Notes: generated by a model from the letters alone, not told the origin. Positions 9,029 to 16,721 are shown, counted from the first letter of the stretch. The stretch is DNA of 64,000 nucleotides from an uncultured Eubacterium sp. (GCA_900548465.1 URKY01000002.1:62001-126000); one strand, 5' to 3'. Translations and numbers: made by a program.

Positions 9029-9817
9029 TTAGTCGTTTTCTCTTTTTCTTGCAAATACAACGATAACTGATGCTGCAAGTATTGCTGCCACACCACAAGC
9101 GATAGGTGTGAAATCACCTGTTGCCACTGTCTGCTTAGCATTTGTATCTGTTGCCTGCTGTGTGTTTGTATTTGTATTTGTATTTGTGTTTGTCTGTGCT
9201 GCTGCTTTTGCTTCAAGTGAATAACCTGACATCTTAAGGGTTGTTCCTTTTCCAGCAACATCACCCTTGCCATCACTGATAGACTTCTGTCCACCTTCAG
9301 CCCAATCATAAAGACCACTCTTCTTTTCGTCATCTCTGTCACCGAATTCCCCACCTAAACCGAAGTAAACTGATGTAGCATCGCATTTAGCTGTGAAAGT
9401 TTCATTGATAGTAGTTGTCTGACCTTTCTTTAAGTGAACCCATTTAGCGAATGCAATATTATCTTTTGTTGCAATCTTTATAACAATCCACTTATCAAGT
9501 TTGCTTGATGACAAATTACATTTAAGTGTGTATTCCTGACCTTTTTTTATTGATACGTTTCCGTATCCCTGTTTTGAATCCTGAAACATCTGACAGCCCC
9601 AAACACCACCCCATCCGATAGTGTCTAACTTAACTGTCCATCCAGTTGCTGTATTCTGTGTTACTTTTCCTTCTGACGCTTCATACCAAGTATGACCCGG
9701 TTTTCCATCAAATCCAATGTAATCACCCCATGGTGCTTTTGCGAATACGCTTACGCACATTCCAAGTGTAAGTGTGAGAGCTGATATAACAGCTACCATT
9801 CTCTTTAACGCTTTCAT
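9029..9817 (-). CDS. Secreted carbohydrate-binding-module-like protein with C-terminal surface anchor
   Basis: 262 residues. The signal peptide is clear, with cleavage predicted after 'SVFA' near residue 26. Residues ~30-190 are rich in Trp/Gly/Thr and resemble a CBM4/9-type beta-sandwich ('GWTVKLDTIGWGGVWG', 'KWIVIKIATKDN'). A Thr-Asn repeat linker (TNTNTNTN, encoded by a short in-frame DNA repeat) follows, then a C-terminal 'ATGD' plus hydrophobic helix plus 'RKREND', the layout of a sortase-type or membrane anchor although a canonical LPXTG is absent. It is monocistronic with its own promoter and terminator, next to the sugar ABC operon, so a polysaccharide-binding role is plausible but inferred. 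Confidence 0.75.
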   Translation of the reverse strand: MKALKRMVAVISALTLTLGMCVSVFAKAPWGDYIGFDGKPGHTWYEASEGKVTQNTATGWTVKLDTIGWGGVWGCQMFQDSKQGYGNVSIKKGQEYTLKCNLSSSKLDKWIVIKIATKDNIAFAKWVHLKKGQTTTINETFTAKCDATSVYFGLGGEFGDRDDEKKSGLYDWAEGGQKSISDGKGDVAGKGTTLKMSGYSLEAKAAAQTNTNTNTNTNTQQATDTNAKQTVATGDFTPIACGVAAILAASVIVVFARKREND

Positions 9818-9861
9818 GTTAAATCCTCCTCTTTAATTGCGAAATATCGCTATTTATGGTT

Positions 9862-9890
9862 ACTATATCACGATGCACCTATTAATTCAA
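9862..9890 (-). promoter_or_regulatory. Sigma-A-type promoter of the secreted beta-sandwich gene
   Basis: On the minus strand TTGAAT (-35) is followed after 17 bases by TATAGT (-10), about 45 bases before the ATG. A GAGGAGG ribosome binding site lies between. Confidence 0.7.
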
Positions 9891-9958
9891 TAAATAAAAA
9901 CAGTTTTATTGTTGTTTCTAACATAATTTACAATTTTCATTTTGAATTACTGTATATT

Positions 9959-9987
9959 TTTACTAAACATAATATTTAAAATATAAT
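9959..9987 (+). promoter_or_regulatory. plsC: Sigma-A-type promoter of plsC
   Basis: TTTACT (-35), 17 bases, TATAAT (-10), about 55 bases upstream of the preferred plsC start. Confidence 0.55.
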
Positions 9988-10041
9988 AATAATATGTTAG
10001 AATTGTTTCTATTAATAAGAAAAGGAGATTTTCAATTTATT

Positions 10042-10758
10042 ATGATTAGACTTATATTATTATTACTATTTCTTACAGTCTATTTTCTTGTTTCCATGCC
10101 AATACAGCTGGCAGAATTAATTATCGAAAAATTCAATATGGATGTAAGGAATAAAAGCAGTCTGCGTTTTGTTCAATGGGGACTGAGATGCGTATCATTT
10201 ATTTCCGGAGTCAAAATAGAAGTTAAGGGGCTTGAAAACATTCCGGAAGACCAGGCCGTATTATTTATCGGTAATCACATCAGTTTATTTGACATAATCA
10301 TTACTTATCCTCTTATGAAAAACTATACCGGATATATTGCTAAAAAGGAAATTAAAAAGGTTCCTTTTTTAAGTTGGTGGATGTACTTTGTTAACTGTAT
10401 TTTTCTTGACAGAAGCAATCCAAGACAGGGGCTTACTTCTATATTAAAGGCTACCGATTATATTAAAAACGGGATTTCAATATTCCTTTTTCCTGAAGGC
10501 ACCCGCTCAAAGGATGGAAAATTACATGAATTTAGAGATGGTGGTTTCAAAATTGCGACAAAATCAAAGTGTCCTGTTATCCCTGTAGGAATACAAAATA
10601 CTTCTAATATACTTGAGCGACAGTTTCCTCGTATAAAATCTTCACATGTAACTGTCACCTTTGGAAAACCTATATATACAGCTGGCATGGACCGTGCCCA
10701 GCAGAAAGCCCTTCCGGCACAAGTTTGGAATGAAGTCAAAAATTTGTCAGGTCAGTAA
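10042..10758 (+). CDS. plsC: 1-acyl-sn-glycerol-3-phosphate acyltransferase
   Basis: It transfers an acyl chain to lysophosphatidic acid to make phosphatidic acid, the second acylation in membrane phospholipid synthesis, at the inner membrane face. The 238-residue form starts with an N-terminal hydrophobic helix (MIRLILLLLFL). The catalytic HX4D block reads NHISLFD at about 78-84 and the glycerol-phosphate-binding block FPEGTRS at about 150-156, both typical of PlsC. I prefer the ATG at 10042, 14 bases after AAGGAG, over an upstream ATG at 9994 that has no ribosome binding site and adds an atypical N-terminus. It is followed by a separately promoted membrane-protein gene. Confidence 0.92.
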   Translation: MIRLILLLLFLTVYFLVSMPIQLAELIIEKFNMDVRNKSSLRFVQWGLRCVSFISGVKIEVKGLENIPEDQAVLFIGNHISLFDIIITYPLMKNYTGYIAKKEIKKVPFLSWWMYFVNCIFLDRSNPRQGLTSILKATDYIKNGISIFLFPEGTRSKDGKLHEFRDGGFKIATKSKCPVIPVGIQNTSNILERQFPRIKSSHVTVTFGKPIYTAGMDRAQQKALPAQVWNEVKNLSGQ

Positions 10759-10805
10759 ATTTTTTAATCAATTTATATTTATTAATAAGAAAAAAAGTTA
10801 TTTTA

Positions 10806-10834
10806 TTGTAAATTTATGTATTAAATGTTAGAAT
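10806..10834 (+). promoter_or_regulatory. Sigma-A-type promoter of the small membrane protein gene
   Basis: TTGTAA, 17 bases, TAGAAT, ending 32 bases before the ATG at 10867, with AAGGAGG in between. Confidence 0.55.
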
Positions 10835-10866
10835 ATCACAGAAACATTATAAAAAGGAGGTACGGG

Positions 10867-11325
10867 ATGCTTAATAATATGCCAGTTATAGCACTTGGTG
10901 CTTTAAGTATTACACTTATCGTAATAGCTGCTGTTTTACTTATAGCAGTTGTTGCACTTTATTTTGTCGGAAAAAAAGCCGAAAAGAAACAAGCTGAACA
11001 GCAGAAAACTTTACAGGAAAACGCACAGACAATCAGTTTATTTGTAATTGATAAGAAGAAATTAAAACTAAAGGACGCAGGTCTTCCAAGTATCGTCGTA
11101 GAGCAGACACCAAAGTATGCAAGACGTGCTAAATTACCTATTGTCAAAGTTAAAGCCGGTCCAAGAGTTATGAATCTTATTGCTGACGCAAAAATCTATG
11201 AACAGATTCTTCCTAAACAGGAAATCAAGGCTACAGTCAGTGGTATCTATATAACAGGCTTCAAACGTATTCGTGGTCCTGTTTACGAACCACCAAAGAA
11301 AAAGAAACGTTTCGGCAGAAAATAA
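10867..11325 (+). CDS. Small single-pass membrane protein of unknown function
   Basis: 152 residues from the ATG that follows AAGGAGG. It has one strong N-terminal transmembrane helix (about residues 7-34, Ala/Ile/Leu/Val-rich), then a charged Lys/Gln-rich stretch (KKAEKKQAEQQK), a compact domain of ~80 residues containing 'SLFVIDKKKLKLKDAGLP' and 'VKVKAGPRVMNLI', and a very basic tail (PKKKKRFGRK). The topology suggests a membrane-tethered cytoplasmic domain. I do not recognise the family. It has its own promoter, and its stop codon forms the left end of a fold-back element shared with the convergent neighbour. Confidence 0.75.
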   Translation: MLNNMPVIALGALSITLIVIAAVLLIAVVALYFVGKKAEKKQAEQQKTLQENAQTISLFVIDKKKLKLKDAGLPSIVVEQTPKYARRAKLPIVKVKAGPRVMNLIADAKIYEQILPKQEIKATVSGIYITGFKRIRGPVYEPPKKKKRFGRK

Positions 11326-11551
11326 AAAATATCAGAGTAAAAAATTATAAATAAAAAAGACTGTTGTGAGAAACAATCGGAAGGATTTTGTAATCTTTAC
11401 GAGCATAGCTACAATCGCGAAGCACTGTTCGAAGTTGCGAAGCAACTGAGTTTGCGGGAACGATTGTTAATAAGCGACGCAGTAAAGATAAAAATCCGAC
11501 GCGTTTCACATAACAGTCTTTTTTATTTATAATTTTTTAATCTAATATTTT
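11326..11551. repeat. Fold-back element 1 filling a convergent intergenic gap
   Basis: The whole gap between two convergent genes is a long inverted repeat. The left arm (about 11324-11373) and right arm (about 11504-11552) contain the same sequence in opposite orientation, for example AAAAAGACTGTTGTGAG on the left against the complement of its near-match on the right, plus a shared AT-rich tail that includes the TAA stop codons of both genes. The ~130-base interior carries a structured core that has a homologue in element 2, although the arms of the two elements are unrelated. It could act as a bidirectional terminator, but it is much longer than needed for that. Confidence 0.85.
11395..11487 (+). 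other. Structured core of fold-back element 1 (covarying copy A)
   Basis: It can fold as CTTTAC/GTAAAG (11395-11400 with 11482-11487), an inner stem CAATCG/CGATTG (11412-11417 with 11461-11466), CGAA/TTCG flanking a CACTG loop, and the hairpin GTTGC-GAA-GCAAC (11434-11446). The homologous core at 13615-13707 (minus strand) keeps the same stems with paired substitutions: CTTTGC/GCAAAG, CAATTG/CAATTG and GCCAC-AAA-GTGGC. Unpaired parts such as GAGCATAGCTACAAT and CTGAGTTTGCG are nearly identical. Paired changes argue for selection on structure. Whether it acts as RNA or DNA is not known. Confidence 0.65.
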
Positions 11552-11971
11552 TTAATTATTATGCTGTATGTTTATCTCTATTTTGTTGTCGGAGACTTTG
11601 TCTCCATCAATAAACATTTCGTAGTCTACCAAGAGATTAACATCAGATTCCTTTTCGTTTAAGGAAATATTTTTAGTAAACACTTCAATAAGCATGTCAC
11701 CGAAAGGTGTGCTGTAAAGTGACTGGTTTGTTTTATTTAATGTAAAATTAAGTTTAGTGTTTACAGCACCTTTTCTTGTAACTTCAATAAAGTCTTTATC
11801 AAACTTAATGATATTACTTATTTTTTTATTGTTCTCTTCTAGTTCATCATAGAAAGCGTAGTGTTTTTCATTTTTTATATAATGCTTTCCGGCTGATATT
11901 GTTTCTATGCTTTCACCTGAATCATCAACTACCTGAAGACCTGAAATCTTTATTATTGCATCATTTTTCAT
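11552..11971 (-). CDS. DUF1934 (YwiB-type) beta-barrel protein
   Basis: 139 residues, no signal peptide. The alternating beta-strand pattern and the phrases 'YAFYDE', 'NTKLNFTLNKTNQSLYSTPFGDMLIEVFTKNI' and 'VDYEMFIDGDKVSDNKIEINI' match the DUF1934/YwiB lipocalin-like family, a small cytoplasmic protein of unknown biochemical role common in Firmicutes. Its start codon immediately follows the stop of murI with no gap, so the two genes are almost certainly co-transcribed and translationally coupled. The function is not established. Confidence 0.8.
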   Translation of the reverse strand: MKNDAIIKISGLQVVDDSGESIETISAGKHYIKNEKHYAFYDELEENNKKISNIIKFDKDFIEVTRKGAVNTKLNFTLNKTNQSLYSTPFGDMLIEVFTKNISLNEKESDVNLLVDYEMFIDGDKVSDNKIEINIQHNN

Positions 11972-12790
11972 TTAATATTCCTCTATATTAATTCTGTTTG
12001 TTTCGTCTATCCGGAAAGGCATAATCGAATTGGCAAAACTCTTAAATTTGTCTGCTGCATCGCTTACAAAAAACTGATACTTAGGTTTTGCATTAATGTC
12101 TGCACGAATGTTGTTCTTTTTCAAAAGTTCCCCAAGGCTTATTGCTGTTTCATACGCCGGATTAACCAGATTAACGTTCTCCCCCATTATCTTTCCTATT
12201 GTGCTTCTAAGCAATGGGTAATGTGTACATCCAAGAATAAGGCTATCGATATTCTGTTCCTTTAATTCATCCAAATATCTTCTGGCGACCTCATCTGTTA
12301 CAGTATCATGAAGCATTCCTTCTTCTACAAGAGGCACAAAAAGCGGACAGGCTTTTCCAATGACTGTAGCTTCCGGATCAATTCCATGAATATACTCAGT
12401 ATAAAGTTCACTGTTAATAGTTCCCTCTGTACCTATTATTCCAATTCTATTGTTCTTTGTATTTTCAATTGCTGACTTTGCTCCCGGCTTCACTACCCCA
12501 ATAATTGGAATGTCTAATTCTTTTTCTATCGTATCCAAAGCAAAAGCACTGGCTGTATTACATGCAATTACAATTGCCTTTACATTCTTTGTTCTCAAAA
12601 ATCTTACTATCTGTCTTGAATATCTTATAATTGTATCTTTTGATTTGCTCCCGTATGGCACACGGGCAGTATCACCAAAATAAACAATACTTTCGTTTGG
12701 AAGCTGTCTTGTGATTTCTCTTGCCACGGTAAGTCCGCCTACACCTGAATCAAAAACACCTACCGGTGCATTCTTATTAACACTATCCAT
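11972..12790 (-). CDS. murI: Glutamate racemase
   Basis: It converts L- to D-glutamate for the peptidoglycan stem peptide, in the cytoplasm. 272 residues, normal length. Both catalytic cysteines are present: IACNTASA (Cys77) and LGCTHYPLL (Cys188). The N-terminal 'VGVFDSGVGGLTVAREI' and 'YFGDTARVPYGS' are family signatures. I use the ATG at 12790, eight bases after a GGAAAGG site, instead of an upstream ATG that would add a Lys/Arg-rich tail unlike the family. It is followed without a gap by the DUF1934 gene and lies divergent from spoIIR. Confidence 0.95.
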   Translation of the reverse strand: MDSVNKNAPVGVFDSGVGGLTVAREITRQLPNESIVYFGDTARVPYGSKSKDTIIRYSRQIVRFLRTKNVKAIVIACNTASAFALDTIEKELDIPIIGVVKPGAKSAIENTKNNRIGIIGTEGTINSELYTEYIHGIDPEATVIGKACPLFVPLVEEGMLHDTVTDEVARRYLDELKEQNIDSLILGCTHYPLLRSTIGKIMGENVNLVNPAYETAISLGELLKKNNIRADINAKPKYQFFVSDAADKFKSFANSIMPFRIDETNRINIEEY

Positions 12791-12854
12791 AATATTACCT
12801 TTCCTTTTTCGTTCCTTTATTTTACCTTTTATATAATAATAATTCAATAGAATT

Positions 12855-12882
12855 GAATAAAATGTTTTTCCCGGGTAATAAT
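12855..12882 (+). promoter_or_regulatory. spoIIR: Candidate sigma-F (forespore) promoter of spoIIR
   Basis: GAATA (12855-12859), a 14-base spacer, then GGTAATAAT (12874-12882) fits the sigma-F -10 pattern GGNRANAHT and four of five -35 positions. In Bacillus spoIIR is transcribed by sigma-F. The spacer is one or two bases shorter than usual, so the call is tentative. Confidence 0.45.
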
Positions 12883-12934
12883 CTTTGTATAAAAGTCAAA
12901 TGCCACTAAAATGGTGACAGAAATGGAGATTATT

Positions 12935-13543
12935 ATGAAATATATGAAATACATAGTATGTTTAGTACTTACCTTAGGAATAATTACTTTTGCAATGTAT
13001 GCAAACATGGAAACAAAAAGTGCCCGCAAATCACTTTCTCAAAGTGCCATACGTTTCCACGTTTTGGCAAACAGCGATTCAACATCCGATCAGGAACTGA
13101 AAATGAAAGTTAAAAAAGCTGTCGTTGATTATATATATCACAATACCAATGACTTCGACACAATAGACGAAACAAAAATATTTTTAACGCGACATGACGC
13201 CCGCATAAAAAGAATCGCTGAAAATGTATTAACTGCCAACAGTTCTGACTACAACATATCCTCAACTTTCGGCAAAGACACATTTCCAACGAAATCTTAT
13301 GGTGACGTCACATTTCCAGCAGGTGAATACACCTCCTACACCCTAACTATCGGTTCCGGCAAAGGTCATAACTGGTGGTGTGTACTTTACCCGCCCCTTT
13401 GCTTCATTGATGAGTCCACCGGAGTCCTTCCCGACTCATCCAAGCAACAATTGAAAGAAAATCTGACAGAAACAGAATATCAGGTCATTAAAAAATACAA
13501 ATTTAAATACCTGACTTTCCTGAACAAATTTATAGAAAATTAA
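12935..13543 (+). CDS. spoIIR: Stage II sporulation protein R
   Basis: This is the secreted forespore signal that triggers SpoIIGA-dependent processing of pro-sigma-E in the mother cell. 202 residues from the ATG seven bases after GGAG. It has an N-terminal signal/anchor helix (YIVCLVLTLGIITFAMYA), then the family signatures 'IRFHVLANSDSTSDQELK', 'FPTKSYGDVTFPAGEYTSYT' and 'GHNWWCVLYPPLCFI'. Its presence is good evidence for an endospore-forming lineage. The last codons (NKFIEN, stop) lie inside the fold-back repeat shared with the convergent ispE, whose product ends TKFIQN. Confidence 0.95.
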   Translation: MKYMKYIVCLVLTLGIITFAMYANMETKSARKSLSQSAIRFHVLANSDSTSDQELKMKVKKAVVDYIYHNTNDFDTIDETKIFLTRHDARIKRIAENVLTANSSDYNISSTFGKDTFPTKSYGDVTFPAGEYTSYTLTIGSGKGHNWWCVLYPPLCFIDESTGVLPDSSKQQLKENLTETEYQVIKKYKFKYLTFLNKFIEN

Positions 13544-13801
13544 GTTTAAATATTTTTGGAAACTGTGGGGGGCAAAACAAAAGAAACCGGAGTAAAAAAC
13601 TGTCGTATTTCTACCTTTGCTGCGCCGCATATTAACAATTGCTCTCGCAAACTCAGCCACTTTGTGGCTTCAAACAGCGCTCCGCAATTGTAGCTATGCT
13701 CGCAAAGCTAACGAAATACTTCCAATGTTTTTTTTCTTCCGGTTTCTTTTGTTTTGCCCCCAGATTTTCCGAAATCACTTAAACTTAATTTTGTATAAAT
13801 T
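13526..13801. repeat. Fold-back element 2, extending into both flanking genes
   Basis: Inverted arms run from about 13526-13592 and about 13737-13801. The inner part is perfect over 23 bases (starting GGGGGCAAAACAAAAG on the left), and the match continues outward with a few mismatches through the stop codons of spoIIR and ispE into their last codons. The interior holds a core homologous to that of element 1 but inverted relative to it, plus a secondary pair CGTATTTC/GAAATAC. The arms are unrelated to those of element 1. The T-rich inner part and G+C-rich arm could terminate transcription from both sides. Confidence 0.85.
13615..13707 (-). other. Structured core of fold-back element 2 (covarying copy B)
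   Basis: Read on the minus strand it aligns across its whole length with the core at 11395-11487. Stems: CTTTGC/GCAAAG (13615-13620 with 13702-13707), CAATTGC/GCAATTG (13636-13642 with 13684-13690) and GCCAC/GTGGC (13656-13660 with 13664-13668). Five base pairs differ from copy A with both partners changed. See copy A for the comparison. Confidence 0.65.
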
Positions 13802-14654
13802 TTGTAAGATAAAGTTGTTCTGTAAGATTTAATTTTTTCAATAATTTCATTGTGTTTTCGGCTTTCTCTAAATTGTCATAGATACCGAAGACTGTAGGTC
13901 CGCTTCCACTCATTATTGAATTTAGAGCGCCATTTTCAATCATCATCTTTTTAATATCTGCGATTATTGGATATTCCGGTACAGTTACATCTTCCATAAC
14001 GTTGTATAAAAGGGAAGACATTTTGTATAAGTCACCATTTTTTATTGCCTCTGCCATTCCATCAATGTCCGGGCGTTTGGTTATTTCATTCGGTCTTATG
14101 TGTCCATAAACAAAAGCTGTTGAAACTGAAACAGGTGGCTTTGCGATTATAACATGACATTCAGGTGGAGTAGGAAGTGGCGTTAATATTTCACCAATTC
14201 CTTCTGCTATGGCCGTTTTCCCTAATACGCAGTAAGGAACATCCGCCCCTAATTTTACACCACGTTTCATCAGGTCTTCCTTTGACAATTTAAGGTCAAA
14301 CATTTCATTTATTCCCATTAACGTAGTGGCGCAATCGGAACTTCCTCCTGCCATCCCCCCTGCTATAGGTATCCTTTTATTTATCTTTATTTCTATTCCC
14401 TGATGTATGTCGAATTCATCAAACAGCAATTTTGCTGCCATATAAGCAAGGTTTCCCTTTTCATTTTCCAAAACAAACTTATCGGTAGCAACTATTATTT
14501 CATCTTTCCTGTCAGTTTTAGTTATAATAATATCGTCATATACATCCACCATTTGCATAATCATTTTCAAATTATGATAACCGTCAGGTCTCTTTCTCAG
14601 TACATCTAATCCTAAATTTATTTTTCCGTATGCTTTAAGTGCTAATTTATCCAT
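13785..14654 (-). CDS. ispE: 4-diphosphocytidyl-2-C-methyl-D-erythritol kinase
   Basis: A GHMP-family kinase that phosphorylates CDP-methylerythritol in the MEP isoprenoid pathway. 289 residues from the ATG at 14654, seven bases after GGAGG; an ATG two codons upstream is too close to that site. The motifs are 'AYGKINLGLDVLRKRPDGYH' at the N-terminus, the ATP loop 'GGMAGGSSDCATTL' and the C-terminal 'MSGSGPTVFGIY'. It indicates use of the MEP route. It is convergent with spoIIR, its C-terminal codons fall inside fold-back element 2, and it stands downstream of the sipL-like gene by ~45 bases. Confidence 0.95.
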   Translation of the reverse strand: MDKLALKAYGKINLGLDVLRKRPDGYHNLKMIMQMVDVYDDIIITKTDRKDEIIVATDKFVLENEKGNLAYMAAKLLFDEFDIHQGIEIKINKRIPIAGGMAGGSSDCATTLMGINEMFDLKLSKEDLMKRGVKLGADVPYCVLGKTAIAEGIGEILTPLPTPPECHVIIAKPPVSVSTAFVYGHIRPNEITKRPDIDGMAEAIKNGDLYKMSSLLYNVMEDVTVPEYPIIADIKKMMIENGALNSIMSGSGPTVFGIYDNLEKAENTMKLLKKLNLTEQLYLTKFIQN

Positions 14655-14700
14655 ATGCATTCCTCCAAAATTTCTATCTAAAGTATACTTTTTTTACGTC

Positions 14701-16254
14701 CTATTGACAAGATTTTATAAGAATAAGCCTGTCACCTTTCTTTATGTGTTCACTTGTAAGTTCGTTAATCTCCATTATTTTTTCAATAGTTGTATAATTT
14801 TCTTTTGCCAGTTTCCACAGTGTATCACCCGGCTTTACAATGTATCCTTTTAACACCGGTGCGGCATTCACTTTTTCCATATCTATTGGTTCTTCCTTAA
14901 TGTCGCATATAAAGGTTTTCTTTTCTTCTTTAAACACGAGAGTTTCTAATGCAATAACTGCCTTTATTTCTACCTCCTGTGTGCTAATCATATTTGCATT
15001 AACCTGTTCTACGCGCCAGTTAATATAATATTTGTCTTCCGGTGAAATTCCCTCCGCATCTATTCTGTGTTCAAATTCTGCTTCCTGCCATTTATGGCAA
15101 ATAGGTCTTGTATCATCAGAAGAAACATAAATTACATATGCTCTGATTTTTCCTACTGCTTTTAATCCGTTATCACTGATAAATATCTTTTCGACTTTTA
15201 CATCTGCACCGCTGCTGCATATTTGAAGAATATGTCCCTTGCTTTCATCAATGTCCAATTTAATTGTATTTTTTGTTCTTGATTCATTTTTTACAAGAAG
15301 TCTTTCATATTTTTTCTCCTCTGTTACAGGAATCAGATTAACATCCGGAGCGTATACATCTTCCAAAACATCTACCCGGGTTTCTTCATATATTTTAATG
15401 TTTAATTTAAGCAATGCATTAATAAAAATATCTCTTGTTTCATTGTCCTGATTCATTTCCACATCTGCACTGACATTGTGAAGTTCCGTATTAACATAGG
15501 AAACCAAATCTTCTCTTGCTTCCGTAGTTTCTACAGTGCCTCCAAAATTTAAAGTAGTGTCAATCCACTGCCCCGGCATCATGTCATCCTGTGGAGCATA
15601 CACAATAAACACTTTTAACTCTCCGCCAATATGTATAACACCATCCATCATTTTAGTTGTTATGTTTTTAATTCTGATATCTTTCCATACAATTTTTCCA
15701 ATATCCGGCTTTCCCGTTGGAACAGATATTCTCTCATTAATTCTAAATGTGTCATTTTTATCCGCAATAATAGATAATCCTTCTATCTCTGCGTATCGCG
15801 TCATCATGTTATTCTTATTCGCACCACATACTACTTCCATATCTTCAAGCTGCTCAATTGTAATATATGCCATAATTGTTGTTTTGTATATATAGTTTTC
15901 TTCATCAACAGTTTTAACCGAAGAGCTTATTACAACCAGTTTTACCTGGGCATTGCAGTTATCGTCTATACCGTTAATTTTCACATTTTCCTCAAAAGGT
16001 ATTTCATTTTCAATTCCACATATCATATCCGAGCCGTCAGAATAATAAAGCATTTCATACGAAACCGTTCCATTAATTACAACCTGACCATTTCTGACAG
16101 ATACATTGTCCAGCGTAACAAAATCCTTCCATGCAACCACATTATTTATGGGATTATCTGCCTCCGTAATTCTGTCTTCGTGGTTTACATAAAAGTTTGC
16201 TACTTCACTTTTTACTATTTTGTTCATTCTGATATTGTTTTTACTTAAATCCAT
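14701..16254 (-). CDS. sipL: SipL-type spore morphogenesis protein (DUF3794 repeats plus LysM)
   Basis: 517 residues. It contains repeated DUF3794/SPOCS modules (three-fold pattern with 'VVINGTVSYEMLYYSDG', 'IHIGGELKVFIVYAPQDD' and 'KAVGKIRAYVIYVSSDD') and a C-terminal LysM motif ('YIVKPGDTLWKLAKENYTTI' to 'KKGDRLILI', about residues 466-512). In Clostridioides difficile SipL, of similar length and layout, binds SpoIVA and encases the forespore in coat. Orthology is inferred from architecture and length. The ATG follows AAGGGGGAG. A sigma-E-like promoter lies upstream, which agrees with mother-cell expression. Confidence 0.82.
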   Translation of the reverse strand: MDLSKNNIRMNKIVKSEVANFYVNHEDRITEADNPINNVVAWKDFVTLDNVSVRNGQVVINGTVSYEMLYYSDGSDMICGIENEIPFEENVKINGIDDNCNAQVKLVVISSSVKTVDEENYIYKTTIMAYITIEQLEDMEVVCGANKNNMMTRYAEIEGLSIIADKNDTFRINERISVPTGKPDIGKIVWKDIRIKNITTKMMDGVIHIGGELKVFIVYAPQDDMMPGQWIDTTLNFGGTVETTEAREDLVSYVNTELHNVSADVEMNQDNETRDIFINALLKLNIKIYEETRVDVLEDVYAPDVNLIPVTEEKKYERLLVKNESRTKNTIKLDIDESKGHILQICSSGADVKVEKIFISDNGLKAVGKIRAYVIYVSSDDTRPICHKWQEAEFEHRIDAEGISPEDKYYINWRVEQVNANMISTQEVEIKAVIALETLVFKEEKKTFICDIKEEPIDMEKVNAAPVLKGYIVKPGDTLWKLAKENYTTIEKIMEINELTSEHIKKGDRLILIKSCQ

Positions 16255-16282
16255 ATTCTCCCCCTTTACTAATAACTATCTA

Positions 16283-16313
16283 TAATCTATGAACTACAGT
16301 CTTCCAATTATTC
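16283..16313 (-). promoter_or_regulatory. sipL: Candidate sigma-E (mother-cell) promoter of the sipL-type gene
   Basis: On the minus strand GAATAATT is followed after 14 bases by CATAGATTA, close to the sigma-E pattern (-35 ending ATATT, -10 CATACAATA). It overlaps the stop codon of the upstream lipoprotein gene and lies ~30 bases before the sipL start. Confidence 0.35.
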
Positions 16314-16721
16314 ACCAAAAATTATATTTTTATCGCTATATTTAATTTTTATTACAATATACGGGTATGAATTTTCCTCCTTTTCCGTATATTTTTCCGG
16401 CCCCTTAAATTCAGTTTTTACAAAAACCGCATTTGCCGTTTCATACAAATTAGTAACAGTAATACTATAACCGCTGTATTTTTGTTTTCCATATCCGATT
16501 ACAATGTAAGTATACTGTTCATCAGAGTAAGTAACCTTAAACTCCTTTTCCTTTCGTTCCTCTATAATTTTAATCACTTCTTTCGGAGTTTCCTGCGATG
16601 AAACTATAGTGTAATCCACATCATTTAGTTTTTTACTGCTTGTTTTTTCCCAGCCACAGGCAGAAGTTACTGCTATGCATATCATAAGAATTACCGTTAA
16701 TTTTATTTTATTTTTCTGCAT
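16308..16721 (-). CDS. Small lipoprotein with PrcB-like C-terminal domain
   Basis: 137 residues. The signal peptide has a lipobox-like end ('AVTSACG', Cys22), so it is probably a lipoprotein. The C-terminal half ('VIGYGKQKYSGYSITVTNLYE', 'VKTEFKGPEKY', 'YPYIVIKIKYSD') resembles the PrcB C-terminal domain found in protease-complex subunits and small secreted proteins. Its role is unknown. The start codon abuts the T-tract of the terminator of the upstream phosphoglucomutase gene and has only a weak GGTG ribosome binding site, so expression may be low or may depend on a promoter hidden in that hairpin region. Confidence 0.7.
   Translation of the reverse strand: MQKNKIKLTVILMICIAVTSACGWEKTSSKKLNDVDYTIVSSQETPKEVIKIIEERKEKEFKVTYSDEQYTYIVIGYGKQKYSGYSITVTNLYETANAVFVKTEFKGPEKYTEKEENSYPYIVIKIKYSDKNIIFGE

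Noticed and set aside
9025..9354. 109-codon minus-strand frame overlapping the secreted beta-sandwich gene
   Set aside because: It is a frame-shifted reading of the Thr-Asn repeat region, Gln-rich, with no start signal.
12844..13029. 61-codon minus-strand frame opposite the spoIIR start
   Set aside because: It is antisense to a well-supported gene and lacks coding features.
13617..13832. Short open frames on both strands inside fold-back element 2
   Set aside because: They cover the structured core and inverted arms, have no ribosome site, and the paired substitutions do not follow codon pattern.
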